From: JAEUUM01 sp038326165
GTDB lineage: Bacteria > Bacteroidota > Bacteroidia > Chitinophagales > Saprospiraceae
DNA: 63,260 nt
Assembly: GCA_038326165.1 (NCBI GenBank)
Contig: JBBQJT010000015.1
Coordinates: 1-63,260, forward strand
Direction of reading: 5' to 3'
A model generated the notes under the pieces. The model was not told where the DNA came from, did no database searches, and saw nothing but the letters and a program-made list of their open reading frames with translations. Positions 15,740-25,417 of this stretch are shown here, piece after piece (position 1 is the stretch's first letter; each line of letters begins with the position of its first letter). The position numbers and the translations under genes are program-made.

Positions 15740-18097
15740 CTAGAATGGATAAGCAATAGCTAAATTGGGGTTAAAATCAGCCAATTGTATCTTGTTTGGT
15801 TTTAGCACCCAAGTTCTTTGATCCTTCACTTTTATTCCTGAATCCAACCGCAAAATAATATAATTAATATCCAACCGCAGGCCAAAACCACTTCCGATAG
15901 CAATGTCTTTATAAGAATCCCATCTCAAAGCGCCTTTGCCATCATAAGAGCTAGCATTCAATTCCCAAACATTTCCTGCATCTATAAAAATTGCACCATA
16001 AAATAGCCAGAAAAGTTTAAACCTTAATTCTAGGTTGGTTTCCAATAAAAAACTTCCTTGTTGATAAAAGGGAAATCCTGCTTCGGGATCAGAAAATCTA
16101 CCAGGACCTAATTCTCGAATTCTCCATGCTCTCATGCTGTTAGGACCTCCAACAAAGAATTGCTTAACATACGGTACTTGAGACTGACTCCCAAAAGGAT
16201 TAGTTATACCTGTATGTAATCTGGCAGCCACTGTGAAAACACTTGAATATTGTTTTTTATAACGACTATCTATCTCAAGTCTAGTAAACTGCGCAAATTG
16301 AAATTGTTCGTTGAAACTTATGTTTTTTTGTCGGGCCAGATTGACTAATTTGTTAGCAGTGTAAACTTCAAGGCCTGATATTTCCCCCTGGAAACGAATA
16401 TTAATCTCTTCATTCCAAATATTGGGTGTGCTCTTGTATTGATAGGTAAAGTCTCTGAAAAGTAGCCCAGTAAAGAATTGGGTTTCAGCCAAACTTCGAA
16501 GTAAAAAGGCATTATCTTTTATCAGTTCTTTAAATTGACTTTCTAAATTAGTTCGCAAATAAGTAATACCAGAATGATTGATTTGGTATCTTTCATTGTT
16601 TGATTTTTGATAATCTATACCATAATTTAGATTGAGACCAAATACGGTATACTGATTAAAGATCCTCGTGTAGTTGACACCAGAATTTACAGTTGTGGTT
16701 GCAAGTTTTCGTATGCTTTGATAAAATCCATTTGTCATTATGGGGTTTTTTAGAATAATAGTCTTATTCAATTTACTGTAAATGCCCAAAAAATTATTGA
16801 ATCTAGGAATATTAACCTCATTGTTTATTTTGAAATCAACGGTATTGATCAAATCAGAAAGACTCAAGTTGATTGCTAAACCTAACTCGGCATTGGTTGA
16901 AACAGTAGTCCCTGTCCGATTGTAATTTCTATTCTTGAAATTTACGCTGAATGCAGTACCTATTAATGATTGATTCAATCCGGTGTTATTTTCAGAATTG
17001 AATTCCCAATCGTAACCAGTTGAGTAGAGGCTGGCTGGGGTAAGTTGTATATTAATGTCAAGCGAATCACTAGAAATGTTGATTCGTTCAGGTCGTAATC
17101 TTAAAAACTTATAATATGGTAGGGCAGATAGTCTTTTGGTAGTAAAGTCGATTTGGGTTTGAGAAAATACTTCTCCAGGCCTGATATAAATTAATTTCTC
17201 TAAAGAAGACGGCCTTATGCATGCAGGAGCTTTAATGGCAAGAATACGTATGCCATTGACAATTGTATCGACTTCAAATGAATCGATTTGATTGGGAAGA
17301 TAATCCACATAACAATTCACATTTCCAACAACATATTTTTTATGCCATTTTCCTTGAACAGGAGGCAGAATAACCAATTTAATTTTTGCGCTTCCGCCTG
17401 TGGTGTCGCAAATTACTGGTTTAAAATGGCTCTTATTGATATCCGCAAAACCTTCGTTCTTCAATATTTTAGTTATTCTCAATACTTCAAAGTCGTAAGT
17501 TGACGCTTCAACTCTTTTTCCAATTTTAAACAAAGTCCCCTTAGCTAACGGATCAATGTATTGTTGAATTATAGAATCTTCTGACAGATATTGAATGGAT
17601 TCAATTAAGTATTGTTTTCCTGGGTAAACATTAAATTGAAGTCCTCCTCTCTTATCTATTTTTCTTACAACTTTAGTTTCAACTTTTCCATCAAACAGGC
17701 CATTGTTTACAAGGACGGCGTTGAGTGCAGAGGTTTTGGCCTTTATCATTTGGCTGTCTAGCATAATAGGCGACTTGGCAATATTTTTAAATTGAAACCT
17801 ATCCCATTTTAAAGTGTCACCAGGATCTTGTAGTCTGTACCAGATCCGTTGTCGGATATAAAAGAAGCCTAAAGCTTTAGGGTTTGATAGGCCAATCAAC
17901 TGTTTTTTTAGAGCAAGCGATAATTTTTTCTTGTCTACCAAATTATCATCAGCGAGCAAATGCATTTCTTGATGTATTAAAAGAACCTGATTCTCAGGTA
18001 TGTATTTGTTGACTGAGCAAGCCGTAAGCATGCCTGATAAGACAAGCATAAATAATTTAGAACTGCCCCAATACTTTTTTGTTCGTAACTTACACAT
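15740..18097 (-). CDS. TamL-type BamA/TamA family outer membrane lipoprotein
   Basis: A 785-residue Omp85-superfamily protein. The N-terminus has a signal with a lipobox (LTAC, Cys at ~27), a feature of the Bacteroidota lipoprotein TamL rather than TamA. Residues ~35-430 contain POTRA-like stretches. The C-terminal half is a 16-strand barrel with the conserved F-GG-NSMRAWRIRELGPG (VRGY-equivalent) turn and ends in Phe (AIAYPF), the barrel signal recognised by BAM. It likely works with a TamB homologue to move or insert outer-membrane components. It is divergent from the rRNA methyltransferase gene with 43 nt between starts. Confidence 0.88.
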   Translation of the reverse strand: MCKLRTKKYWGSSKLFMLVLSGMLTACSVNKYIPENQVLLIHQEMHLLADDNLVDKKKLSLALKKQLIGLSNPKALGFFYIRQRIWYRLQDPGDTLKWDRFQFKNIAKSPIMLDSQMIKAKTSALNAVLVNNGLFDGKVETKVVRKIDKRGGLQFNVYPGKQYLIESIQYLSEDSIIQQYIDPLAKGTLFKIGKRVEASTYDFEVLRITKILKNEGFADINKSHFKPVICDTTGGSAKIKLVILPPVQGKWHKKYVVGNVNCYVDYLPNQIDSFEVDTIVNGIRILAIKAPACIRPSSLEKLIYIRPGEVFSQTQIDFTTKRLSALPYYKFLRLRPERINISSDSLDINIQLTPASLYSTGYDWEFNSENNTGLNQSLIGTAFSVNFKNRNYNRTGTTVSTNAELGLAINLSLSDLINTVDFKINNEVNIPRFNNFLGIYSKLNKTIILKNPIMTNGFYQSIRKLATTTVNSGVNYTRIFNQYTVFGLNLNYGIDYQKSNNERYQINHSGITYLRTNLESQFKELIKDNAFLLRSLAETQFFTGLLFRDFTYQYKSTPNIWNEEINIRFQGEISGLEVYTANKLVNLARQKNISFNEQFQFAQFTRLEIDSRYKKQYSSVFTVAARLHTGITNPFGSQSQVPYVKQFFVGGPNSMRAWRIRELGPGRFSDPEAGFPFYQQGSFLLETNLELRFKLFWLFYGAIFIDAGNVWELNASSYDGKGALRWDSYKDIAIGSGFGLRLDINYIILRLDSGIKVKDQRTWVLKPNKIQLADFNPNLAIAYPF

Positions 18098-18111
18098 CAG
18101 AATATAAAACG

Positions 18112-18119
18112 CAAAAGTA
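18112..18119 (-). promoter_or_regulatory. TAnnTTTG -7 box upstream of tamL
   Basis: TACTTTTG on the minus strand lies 14 nt before the tamL start at 18097. Confidence 0.45.
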
Positions 18120-18140
18120 ACCTTACTAATTGAAACTGCA

Positions 18141-18890
18141 TTGATAACAAAGCAAAAAATACAGATTTACCGTTCACTTAAAGACAGTCAGGAAATTCGA
18201 GAACAAGGAATTTTTATGGTTGAAGGTGTTAAAACCTGTCTTATGGCAGTTGAACATTATGCTGATAAAGTGGAGACCTTGCTAGTGGATTCTTCCAGAT
18301 ACGACATAGAAGTTTATAAAGATTTTTGTCACAATTATCAAAATATTGAAGTTGTCTCTATAAATGCCAGAGATGCAGATCTTATATCGTCCTTGAAGAC
18401 ATCACCAGGTATTATGGCTATTTGCAGAGTCCCTGCTCCATTTTTATTTGATTCCAATGCGCCTAAATCAATTTATTTACATGAAATAGTTGATCCTGGT
18501 AATCTGGGTACAATTATACGAACTGCTGAGTGGTTTGGAATAGATCAAATACTTCTTTCCTCTAAATCTGTTTATCAATTTCACCCTAAAGTAGTTCAAG
18601 CCAGTATGGGCTCTATTTTTAAGTCAAAAGTTGTTGGAGTTACAAATGAAGAATTGCAGAACATCATGCCTCAAACCATCAGCGTGGCTATGGATATTTC
18701 TGGCCAAAAATTTGAATCTAAGTCTCTTATTAAGGCTAATCTGGTCTTATTTGGAAGTGAGTCTCACGGCCTGCCACCCGATATTCTTGATTGGTCTAAA
18801 GAAGTACTAAAAATTGAAAACGCTAAATATAGTATTGCTGAATCCTTAAATGTTGCAATAACCGCAGGAATTATATGTGCCCAATGGTAG
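18141..18890 (+). CDS. TrmH/SpoU-family RNA 2'-O-methyltransferase
   Basis: A 249-residue SPOUT methyltransferase. An N-terminal substrate-binding domain (IREQGIFMVEGVKTC) precedes the knotted catalytic domain with the three SpoU motifs: motif 1 EIVDPGNLGTIIRTAEWFGI (~113-132), motif 2 LVLFGSESHGLP (~203) and motif 3 IENAKYSIAESLNVAITAGI (~225-244). It methylates a ribose 2'-OH on rRNA or tRNA; the target site is unknown. The TTG start places the protein's conserved KIQ-Y-SLKD opening in frame. Confidence 0.87.
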   Translation: MITKQKIQIYRSLKDSQEIREQGIFMVEGVKTCLMAVEHYADKVETLLVDSSRYDIEVYKDFCHNYQNIEVVSINARDADLISSLKTSPGIMAICRVPAPFLFDSNAPKSIYLHEIVDPGNLGTIIRTAEWFGIDQILLSSKSVYQFHPKVVQASMGSIFKSKVVGVTNEELQNIMPQTISVAMDISGQKFESKSLIKANLVLFGSESHGLPPDILDWSKEVLKIENAKYSIAESLNVAITAGIICAQW

Positions 18891-19031
18891 CTTATATTTT
18901 CTATAAATAAATATGCATTGATGCCACCAAGTTCTTTGCCAGATTAGTCCTGCAAATCAATAAAGGTTAATAAAATCAGTAGCAACAGTTTAAACTGAAA
19001 TAAGATATCTGCAAATGTACCATATCTAAAT

Positions 19032-19039
19032 TATCTTTG
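19032..19039 (+). promoter_or_regulatory. TAnnTTTG -7 box 4 nt before pyrR
   Basis: TATCTTTG is followed by CTCC and the pyrR ATG. Transcription should begin at or within a few bases of the start codon, leaving no room for a leader attenuator. Confidence 0.55.
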
Positions 19040-19043
19040 CTCC

Positions 19044-19598
19044 ATGCAACAAGGAACCGTTCTGGCAGATTCTACCAGACTTTCACTTACATTTAAAAGA
19101 TTGAGTCATCAATTGATAGAAAATCATGGCGATTTTTCGAACTCCTGTCTTATCGGAATTCAGCCTAGAGGATCAGCATTGAGCACTCGACTCGTGCAAG
19201 AATTAGCCGAATTGAATGTCACCAACATCCAACATGGAAAGCTTGATATAACTTTTTACAGAGACGATTATAAAGCAAGATCTAAACCCCTTTCAGCAAG
19301 CGTGACGGAAATGGATTTTATTGTTGAAGGAAAAAAAGTTATTTTGGTAGATGATGTGCTTTATACAGGAAGAACAGTTACTGCGGCGTTAACCGCATTA
19401 TTGGATTATGGAAGACCTGACTCGGTGGAATTATTGATTTTGGTTGATAGAAGATTCAATCGAGAAGTACCAATTAAGGCTGATTATACAGGAATATTTT
19501 TGGACGCACCTTACAAAGAATATGTTCGTGTGGAATGGGCAAACATTGAAGGTACAGACCAGGTATTATTGTTTCCAGCTAAAGATGAAGAAATATGA
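19044..19598 (+). CDS. pyrR: PyrR: uracil phosphoribosyltransferase / pyrimidine regulator homologue
   Basis: A 184-residue type I phosphoribosyltransferase. The PRPP-binding signature VILVDDVLYTGRTVTAAL lies near residues 95-112, and the flexible-loop region DITFYRDDY near 68-76 is PyrR-like. PyrR binds UMP and, in Bacillus, an RNA hairpin in the pyr leader; most homologues also make UMP from uracil and PRPP. Here it is directly followed by pyrB with a 4-nt overlap, consistent with a pyrimidine operon. No leader terminator is seen before it, so Bacillus-type autoregulation is not supported. Confidence 0.9.
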   Translation: MQQGTVLADSTRLSLTFKRLSHQLIENHGDFSNSCLIGIQPRGSALSTRLVQELAELNVTNIQHGKLDITFYRDDYKARSKPLSASVTEMDFIVEGKKVILVDDVLYTGRTVTAALTALLDYGRPDSVELLILVDRRFNREVPIKADYTGIFLDAPYKEYVRVEWANIEGTDQVLLFPAKDEEI

Positions 19599-20524
19599 GC
19601 GGAAGTATCAGCACCAAACACTTGATAGGTATCAGGGATCTAAATTTGAATGATTTGGATTTGATTTTCCAAACCACAAAGGAGTTCAAAGAAGTAATCA
19701 ATAGACCTATAAAAAAAGTTCCCTCGCTTCGTGATATTACCGTTGCAAATATTTTCTTTGAAAACAGCACTCGAACTCGCTTGTCTTTTGAATTGGCAGA
19801 GAAAAGGTTGAGTGCTGATGTAGTCAACTTCTCAGCAAGTTCGTCCTCAGTAACCAAAGGGGAAACCTTATTGGATACTGTTAATAATATTTTATCCATG
19901 AAGGTGGATATGGTTGTCATGCGTCATGCTGCGCCTGGTGCGGCAAATTATCTGGCCAAACATATTGATGCAAATGTCATTAATGCAGGTGATGGTACTC
20001 ATGAACATCCTACTCAGGCATTATTGGATGCTTACTCCATGATGGAAGCAATTGGCAGCTTAGAAGGCAAGAAAATTGCTATCATTGGTGATGTGCTTCA
20101 CTCTAGGGTAGCTTTGAGTAATATTTATTGCTTAATTAAACTTGGAGCTAAGGTCAGAGTATGTGGTCCGCCAACTTTAATTCCAAGATATATTTCTGCT
20201 TTGGGAGTTGAAGTTTCCTCTAATGTTCTGGAGACATTGAAATGGTGTGATGTCGCCAATGTTTTAAGAATTCAATTGGAAAGGCAAGACATAAAATATT
20301 TTCCTTCCCTTAGAGAGTATTCTCTTTATTACGGCATCAATCGCGCTATGCTTAACCAATTGGACAAGCAAATAACTATCATGCATCCTGGTCCAATCAA
20401 CAGAGGAGTGGAATTAACTTCAGATGTTGCAGACTCTGAACATTCTATTATTTTGGACCAAGTAGAAAATGGAGTTGCGGTCAGAATGGCTGTACTATTC
20501 CTTTTGTCTACACGCAAAACATAA
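19595..20524 (+). CDS. pyrB: Aspartate carbamoyltransferase catalytic subunit
   Basis: A 309-residue enzyme making carbamoyl-aspartate from carbamoyl phosphate and aspartate, the committed step of de novo pyrimidine synthesis. Substrate-binding motifs are intact: FENSTRTRLSFE (~51-62), MRHAAPGAA (~109), NAGDGTHEHPTQALLDAYSM (~131-150) and HPGPINRGVEL (~267). The length is that of a stand-alone ATCase catalytic chain. No pyrI regulatory chain is adjacent, which favours an unregulated trimer. It overlaps pyrR by 4 nt. Confidence 0.95.
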   Translation: MSGSISTKHLIGIRDLNLNDLDLIFQTTKEFKEVINRPIKKVPSLRDITVANIFFENSTRTRLSFELAEKRLSADVVNFSASSSSVTKGETLLDTVNNILSMKVDMVVMRHAAPGAANYLAKHIDANVINAGDGTHEHPTQALLDAYSMMEAIGSLEGKKIAIIGDVLHSRVALSNIYCLIKLGAKVRVCGPPTLIPRYISALGVEVSSNVLETLKWCDVANVLRIQLERQDIKYFPSLREYSLYYGINRAMLNQLDKQITIMHPGPINRGVELTSDVADSEHSIILDQVENGVAVRMAVLFLLSTRKT

Positions 20525-20600
20525 TTTTAACACTTCGTTAATAGAACATTTTACTACTAATTGTCGTCTTTTGTGGTGTAATAATAACTCAATCTAAGAA

Positions 20601-22043
20601 ATGAATCAATCCTTTTACTTAAAGTCACTGTTTAACTTATTGTTTTTTGTTTGTATTAACATGATTTACGCTGTAGGCGGCTATGAAATTCAGGTTAAAT
20701 TAGAAGGTTATACTGAAAAACAACTGATTTTGGGTTTTCAACTAGGCGATAAGTCGTACATCAAGGACTCTACCAATATCAACAGCGATGGAGTTTTTAT
20801 ATTTAAAGGAACTGAATCCTTAAAGCCTGGTGTATATATCGTGTTGATGAAGCCAGAAAATCAATATTTTCAAGTATTGATAGATGACAATGATCAAAAC
20901 TTCAGTTTGGAGGCAAATGGTAAGGAGCCATTAAAAACCTGTAAGTTCAAAGGTTCAAAATACAACACCATATTTTATGATTATTTGCGTTTTATCGACA
21001 ACAAAAGGGTAGAAGTTGAAGGGATTAGAGCCAAAATTGATGCAGCTACGTCTCAAACTGAAAAAGATAAATTATCGAAAGAATTGGATAAAATAAATGA
21101 GGGAGTGAGGCAATATCAAGACCTCATTTGCTCAAAAGATCCAGGTTCTTTGATGGGCCTTATTATTAAAGGCAGCCAAGATATCATAGTTCCAGAATTT
21201 AATGAACTGTCAGATAGTCTGAAAAAGATCAAACGTTACTATTATTATAAGGATCATTATTTTGATCAACTTCCACTGGCAAATGAGAAATTGCTCCGCA
21301 GTTCAATGTTGTTTCAAAAGGTCGATTACTTTATCAACAAACTTAGTGTTCAACATCCTGACACTGTCTGCGCTTCAATTGACAAAGTATTAAAATTGAT
21401 GCAACCAAATGAAGAAATTTTCAAGTTTTACTTGATTCATTTCTTGAATTTCTATGCCAAAACTAATATTGTTGGATTCGATGGGGTGTATGTGTGTATC
21501 GTAGAAAACTATTACGGAAAAGGATTGGCACCTTGGACAGAAGAAGAACAACTGAACAAAATCATGAAGGAGGCCCGCCAGCTAAAACCTATTTTGATAG
21601 GAAAAACAGCTCCAAATATTAAGATGTTTAAGCAAGACGGTACAAATATTAATTTATACGATGTTGATGCAGACTATACGGTGCTCATGTTCTGGAATCC
21701 TGAATGTGGACATTGTAAAAAAGAAATGCCTACGGTTATTGCATGGGAAAAGAAATTGAAGGCCAAAGGAGAAAATGTTAAAATGTTTGCAGTTTGCACC
21801 GCCCTTTCAGATAAAGCGAGCACCTGCTGGGACTTTGTTAAGGAGAAAAACATGGATGGTTTCATTAATGTAATTGATCCAACTGTATCGAGTGGCTACT
21901 ACAGTCTATACAAAGTAACACAAACACCAATGATATTCATCCTTGATCGCAACCACAAGATTATCAGTAAGCGAATATCGCCTGAGCAATTGGAGGAAGT
22001 AATTGATAGCTTTCTTCTGGACAAGGAAATTATGAAGAAATAG
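20601..22043 (+). CDS. Exported thioredoxin-like protein with DUF4369/DUF5106-type N-terminus
   Basis: A 480-residue envelope protein. A signal peptide covers residues ~1-26. Residues ~27-130 are a DUF4369-like beta domain (YIKDSTNINSDGVFIFKG), ~130-330 are helical (DUF5106-like), and ~335-475 are a TlpA/AhpC-TSA thioredoxin fold. The redox motif is CGHC within MFWNPECGHCKKEMP, and the cis-Pro is in TQTPMIFI. It likely reduces or isomerises disulfides in the periplasm. It has a 97-nt gap before the TonB receptor, which has its own promoter. Confidence 0.8.
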   Translation: MNQSFYLKSLFNLLFFVCINMIYAVGGYEIQVKLEGYTEKQLILGFQLGDKSYIKDSTNINSDGVFIFKGTESLKPGVYIVLMKPENQYFQVLIDDNDQNFSLEANGKEPLKTCKFKGSKYNTIFYDYLRFIDNKRVEVEGIRAKIDAATSQTEKDKLSKELDKINEGVRQYQDLICSKDPGSLMGLIIKGSQDIIVPEFNELSDSLKKIKRYYYYKDHYFDQLPLANEKLLRSSMLFQKVDYFINKLSVQHPDTVCASIDKVLKLMQPNEEIFKFYLIHFLNFYAKTNIVGFDGVYVCIVENYYGKGLAPWTEEEQLNKIMKEARQLKPILIGKTAPNIKMFKQDGTNINLYDVDADYTVLMFWNPECGHCKKEMPTVIAWEKKLKAKGENVKMFAVCTALSDKASTCWDFVKEKNMDGFINVIDPTVSSGYYSLYKVTQTPMIFILDRNHKIISKRISPEQLEEVIDSFLLDKEIMKK

Positions 22044-22128
22044 ATCAACTGATTGTCAAAGCGCCAAACTTTCCATACCTATTTGATGTTGTAAGGCCAT
22101 GTTTGATCTTGGCAGTAACAGCTTTTAG

Positions 22129-22136
22129 TACCTTTG
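22129..22136 (+). promoter_or_regulatory. TAnnTTTG -7 box 4 nt before the TonB receptor gene
   Basis: TACCTTTG is followed by CTAC and the ATG at 22141, again predicting a leaderless transcript. Confidence 0.55.
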
Positions 22137-22140
22137 CTAC

Positions 22141-24483
22141 ATGAAATATTTCATAGTTGTGCTTAGTATCGTTTGGTTTGTATTTGGTAGCAGTAGGGTT
22201 TTGGCACAAAATACATTTTTTACTATCAGTGGTTATGTCAGAGATTCTGCCAGTGGTGAGACGCTTATCGGTGTTAATATTTCGCTTCCACAATTTCAAG
22301 GCAGAGGGACAGTTTCCAATGATTACGGTTTCTACAGTTTACAGATTCCAACAAATGCCACGGTAGTAAGATTTTCTTATACAGGATTTAATTCTTCTGA
22401 AATTAAAATTCTTTCATCAATTAATCAAAGGTTGAACGTTAACCTAATTGAAGGAATTTTGGTTCAAGAAGTTGTGGTAACTGCAAAACAAGCTGACAAA
22501 AATGTTGAAAGCACTGAAATGAGTACCATTTCATTGTCAATTGACAAGATAAAGAAGATTCCAGCCATGTTTGGTGAAGTTGATATCTTAAAAGCTTTAC
22601 AATTGCTTCCAGGAGTACAATTCGGGAATGAGGGATTCTCAGGATTCTTTGTAAGGGGAGGGGCACCAGACCAAAACCTGGTTTTGCTCGATGAAGCCAA
22701 TGTCTACAATGCAGGACACATGCTTGGGTTTTTCTCAGTTTTTAACTCTGATGCCATTAAGAATGTTACCCTATATAAAGGTGGGATGCCAGCGAGTTAT
22801 GGAGGGAGACTTTCTTCAGTTTTGGATATTCAAATGAAGGAAGGTAATATGAATAAGTATAAAGTTGAAGGAGGAATTGGAATAGTGTCAAGTAGATTGA
22901 CCATAGAGGGGCCACTTCAGAAGAATAAGTCATCATTTCTGATTTCAGGCAGGAGGACCTACCTTTTTGACTTGATTCAGCCCGTTTTAAAATCTACCAA
23001 TTTTGCAGGAACCAACTACTATTTTTATGATCTTAACTTAAAGGTGAATCACAGATTCTCTGACAAAGATCGCTTATATTTTTCAGGATACTTTGGAAGA
23101 GATATATTAACTTTTCGTTCAAGTGAACGTGATTTTTCACTTCGATTGCCTTATGGAAATTCTACTGCAACCATGCGTTGGAATCACTTATTTCATGATA
23201 AGTTATTTATGAATTTGAGTTTGATTTACAACGACTACGATTTTAGTTTGGGTGGTGGTCAAGGTGATTTTCAAGTAGATGTTTTCAGTGGAGTAAGGGA
23301 TCTTAATCTTAAATTGGATTTTGACTATTTCCCTTCTGACAAACACACCATCTCTTATGGTTTATGGGCTATTCATCACACATTAACTCCAAATATTGCA
23401 CAAGCATCTAACGGGGAAATTAGCTTTAAGTCCCCATTAAAACCCAAATATGGTTTGGAATATGCTGCCTACGTTCAAGATGATATCAAGTGGAACTCAA
23501 AATGGAGTACCAATATTGGTTTGCGTGTTTCAGCATTTACTCAGGTTGGACCATACACCAGTGATGGAGATAAAGTTTTTAACGATCTTCAACCGGTTAT
23601 AACATATGGAGCGATAGAACCAAGATTTAGCATGAAATATTCATTGCCTGACAAGTCCTCTATAAAGGCAAGTGTAACGCCGACCACTCAGTATATTCAC
23701 TTGGTATCAAATTCGAACAGTACTTTGCCTGCTGATGTTTGGGTGCCAAGCTCTAGCCTTGTAAGGCCTCAAAGAGGAATCCAATACGCAATAGGTTACT
23801 TCAAGAATTTTCTTGACAACAATATTGAAACTTCTATTGAGCTCTATTATAAATCGCTCTGGGATCAAATCGATTACAGCGAATTTTACGTGAATAATCC
23901 TGCAGAAGAGGTTGAAAGGTCTTTTGTTTACGGCAAGGGGCGGTCTTATGGATTTGAATTGCTTATCAGTAAGGTTCTAGGCAGATGGAATGGTTGGATA
24001 GGTTATACCTATTCAAAGACAGAAAGAAGTTTTTCCGAAATCAATGAAGGTAATTGGTTCCCAGTCCGGTATGACAGAACTCATGACGTAGATTTTGTTT
24101 TGAATTATCAGCTCAATCCCAAATGGGAGTTTGGTGCTGTTTTCGTTTACGCTACTGGCAATACTTATACTCCTTTAAAAAGCCTCTTTATCTCTGAGCA
24201 AAATCTCAATGTAGAATATGGCACTAGAAACAGTGCGCGCATTCCTAACTATCACAGGATGGACGTGTCTGTAACTTATAATCCTGCTTTTTATAAAACC
24301 AAGAAATTCAAATCTAGTTGGAATTTTAGCGTTTATAACGTTTATAATCGATTGAATCCTGCTTTTATTTACACTGATGTTGAATCTGATATTTCTGCTG
24401 GTACTGCAACCGCAAGAGCTGTAAAGGTATCTTTGTTTCCGATCATCCCATCAATCACTTGGAATTTTAAATGGAATCAATGA
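22141..24483 (+). CDS. TonB-dependent receptor with carboxypeptidase-like regulatory domain
   Basis: A 780-residue outer membrane transporter. A signal peptide (1-22) is followed by a CarboxypepD_reg-like domain (~28-112: ISGYVRDSASGETLIGVNI, then GFYSLQIP). The plug domain spans ~130-235 with GFFVRGGAPDQNLVLLDEANVYN and GGMPASYGGRLSSVLDIQMKEG. A beta-barrel extends to the C-terminus. The size is smaller than SusC (~1000 residues) and no SusD follows. Instead a DUF4249 lipoprotein overlaps its stop codon, a frequent Bacteroidota pairing. The cargo is unknown; siderophore, peptide or oligosaccharide are all possible. Confidence 0.9.
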   Translation: MKYFIVVLSIVWFVFGSSRVLAQNTFFTISGYVRDSASGETLIGVNISLPQFQGRGTVSNDYGFYSLQIPTNATVVRFSYTGFNSSEIKILSSINQRLNVNLIEGILVQEVVVTAKQADKNVESTEMSTISLSIDKIKKIPAMFGEVDILKALQLLPGVQFGNEGFSGFFVRGGAPDQNLVLLDEANVYNAGHMLGFFSVFNSDAIKNVTLYKGGMPASYGGRLSSVLDIQMKEGNMNKYKVEGGIGIVSSRLTIEGPLQKNKSSFLISGRRTYLFDLIQPVLKSTNFAGTNYYFYDLNLKVNHRFSDKDRLYFSGYFGRDILTFRSSERDFSLRLPYGNSTATMRWNHLFHDKLFMNLSLIYNDYDFSLGGGQGDFQVDVFSGVRDLNLKLDFDYFPSDKHTISYGLWAIHHTLTPNIAQASNGEISFKSPLKPKYGLEYAAYVQDDIKWNSKWSTNIGLRVSAFTQVGPYTSDGDKVFNDLQPVITYGAIEPRFSMKYSLPDKSSIKASVTPTTQYIHLVSNSNSTLPADVWVPSSSLVRPQRGIQYAIGYFKNFLDNNIETSIELYYKSLWDQIDYSEFYVNNPAEEVERSFVYGKGRSYGFELLISKVLGRWNGWIGYTYSKTERSFSEINEGNWFPVRYDRTHDVDFVLNYQLNPKWEFGAVFVYATGNTYTPLKSLFISEQNLNVEYGTRNSARIPNYHRMDVSVTYNPAFYKTKKFKSSWNFSVYNVYNRLNPAFIYTDVESDISAGTATARAVKVSLFPIIPSITWNFKWNQ

Positions 24484-25412
24484 AAACTTTGAATAAAATA
24501 TTTATTGGACTTTTATTAGGTTCTGTGTTGAGTTCTTGTGAACAAGAATTTACTCCTGATATAAAGGAGAGTCCAGACCAAATAGTGGTGGAAGGACGTA
24601 TCGAGGCCGGTGAAAATATTTTACCACCCTACGTTATACTTACCAAAAGTATCCCGTTTTTTTCAATCCTAGATCCTGATCAACTGGATGAATTATTTAT
24701 AAAGAATGCTGAGGTTTCAGTTAAAGTTGATGGCAAGGTTTATCCATTTACCGAATTGTGCTTGAATGATTTAACTGCTGAACAAAAGGAATTATTTGCA
24801 GCTGCTTTGAATATCAATCTCGATAGTACATCAATCAATTTTTGCGTTTACATTGATCTCAGTTTTCAATTGATCGGGGAGATTGGCAAGTCGTATGATC
24901 TGCTTGTTAAAACCGATCAAAAGAGCCTGACTGCCACTACTACAATTCCCCATTTTATACCACTGGATTCTTTTATATTTGTTCAGCCACCTGGTCAGTC
25001 ATCAGATACATTGAGACAACTTCAAGTTTATATCACTGATATTCCCAATGAAGCCAACTTTTACAGGTATTTCACATCAATAAATGAAGGACCCTTTATT
25101 CCTGGTTTTCAATCGGTAGAGGACGATAAATTTTTTGATGGACTGCAATTTAAATTTCCTTTGCCTAAAGGCGAACCTGTAAATGGCGGGTTTAATCCAG
25201 TTTCATTCGGACTTTACCGAGTAGGGACCAATGTTCGAATCAAATGGACAACTATCGATAAGGCACATTTTGATTACTGGAATACTTTGGAGTTCAACAG
25301 AAACAACCAGGGACCTTTTTCTTCTTATACCCGTGTAAAATCCAATATAAATGGAGGTCTAGGTATTTGGGGTGGATATGCAGTAAGTGAATATAAAATT
25401 GAAGTAAAATAA
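24480..25412 (+). CDS. DUF4249-family lipoprotein, partner of the TonB receptor
   Basis: A 310-residue lipoprotein: signal peptide with lipobox LSSC, then SPDQIVVEGRIEAGENILPPYVILTKS, the DUF4249 opening, with mixed beta content (IGEIGKSYDLLV, TTTIPHFIPLDS). DUF4249 proteins are encoded directly after TonB-dependent receptors in Bacteroidota and are assumed to be surface accessory or binding lipoproteins, by analogy with SusD (inference). The ATG at 24480 overlaps the receptor stop in an ATGA junction; an in-frame ATG at 24471 is the alternative. Confidence 0.82.
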   Translation: MKTLNKIFIGLLLGSVLSSCEQEFTPDIKESPDQIVVEGRIEAGENILPPYVILTKSIPFFSILDPDQLDELFIKNAEVSVKVDGKVYPFTELCLNDLTAEQKELFAAALNINLDSTSINFCVYIDLSFQLIGEIGKSYDLLVKTDQKSLTATTTIPHFIPLDSFIFVQPPGQSSDTLRQLQVYITDIPNEANFYRYFTSINEGPFIPGFQSVEDDKFFDGLQFKFPLPKGEPVNGGFNPVSFGLYRVGTNVRIKWTTIDKAHFDYWNTLEFNRNNQGPFSSYTRVKSNINGGLGIWGGYAVSEYKIEVK

Positions 25413-25417
25413 CAGAT

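Noticed and set aside
24480..25412. SusD-type partner of the TonB receptor
   Set aside because: The protein has no TPR helices and is DUF4249-like and beta-rich; the receptor is also too short for SusC.
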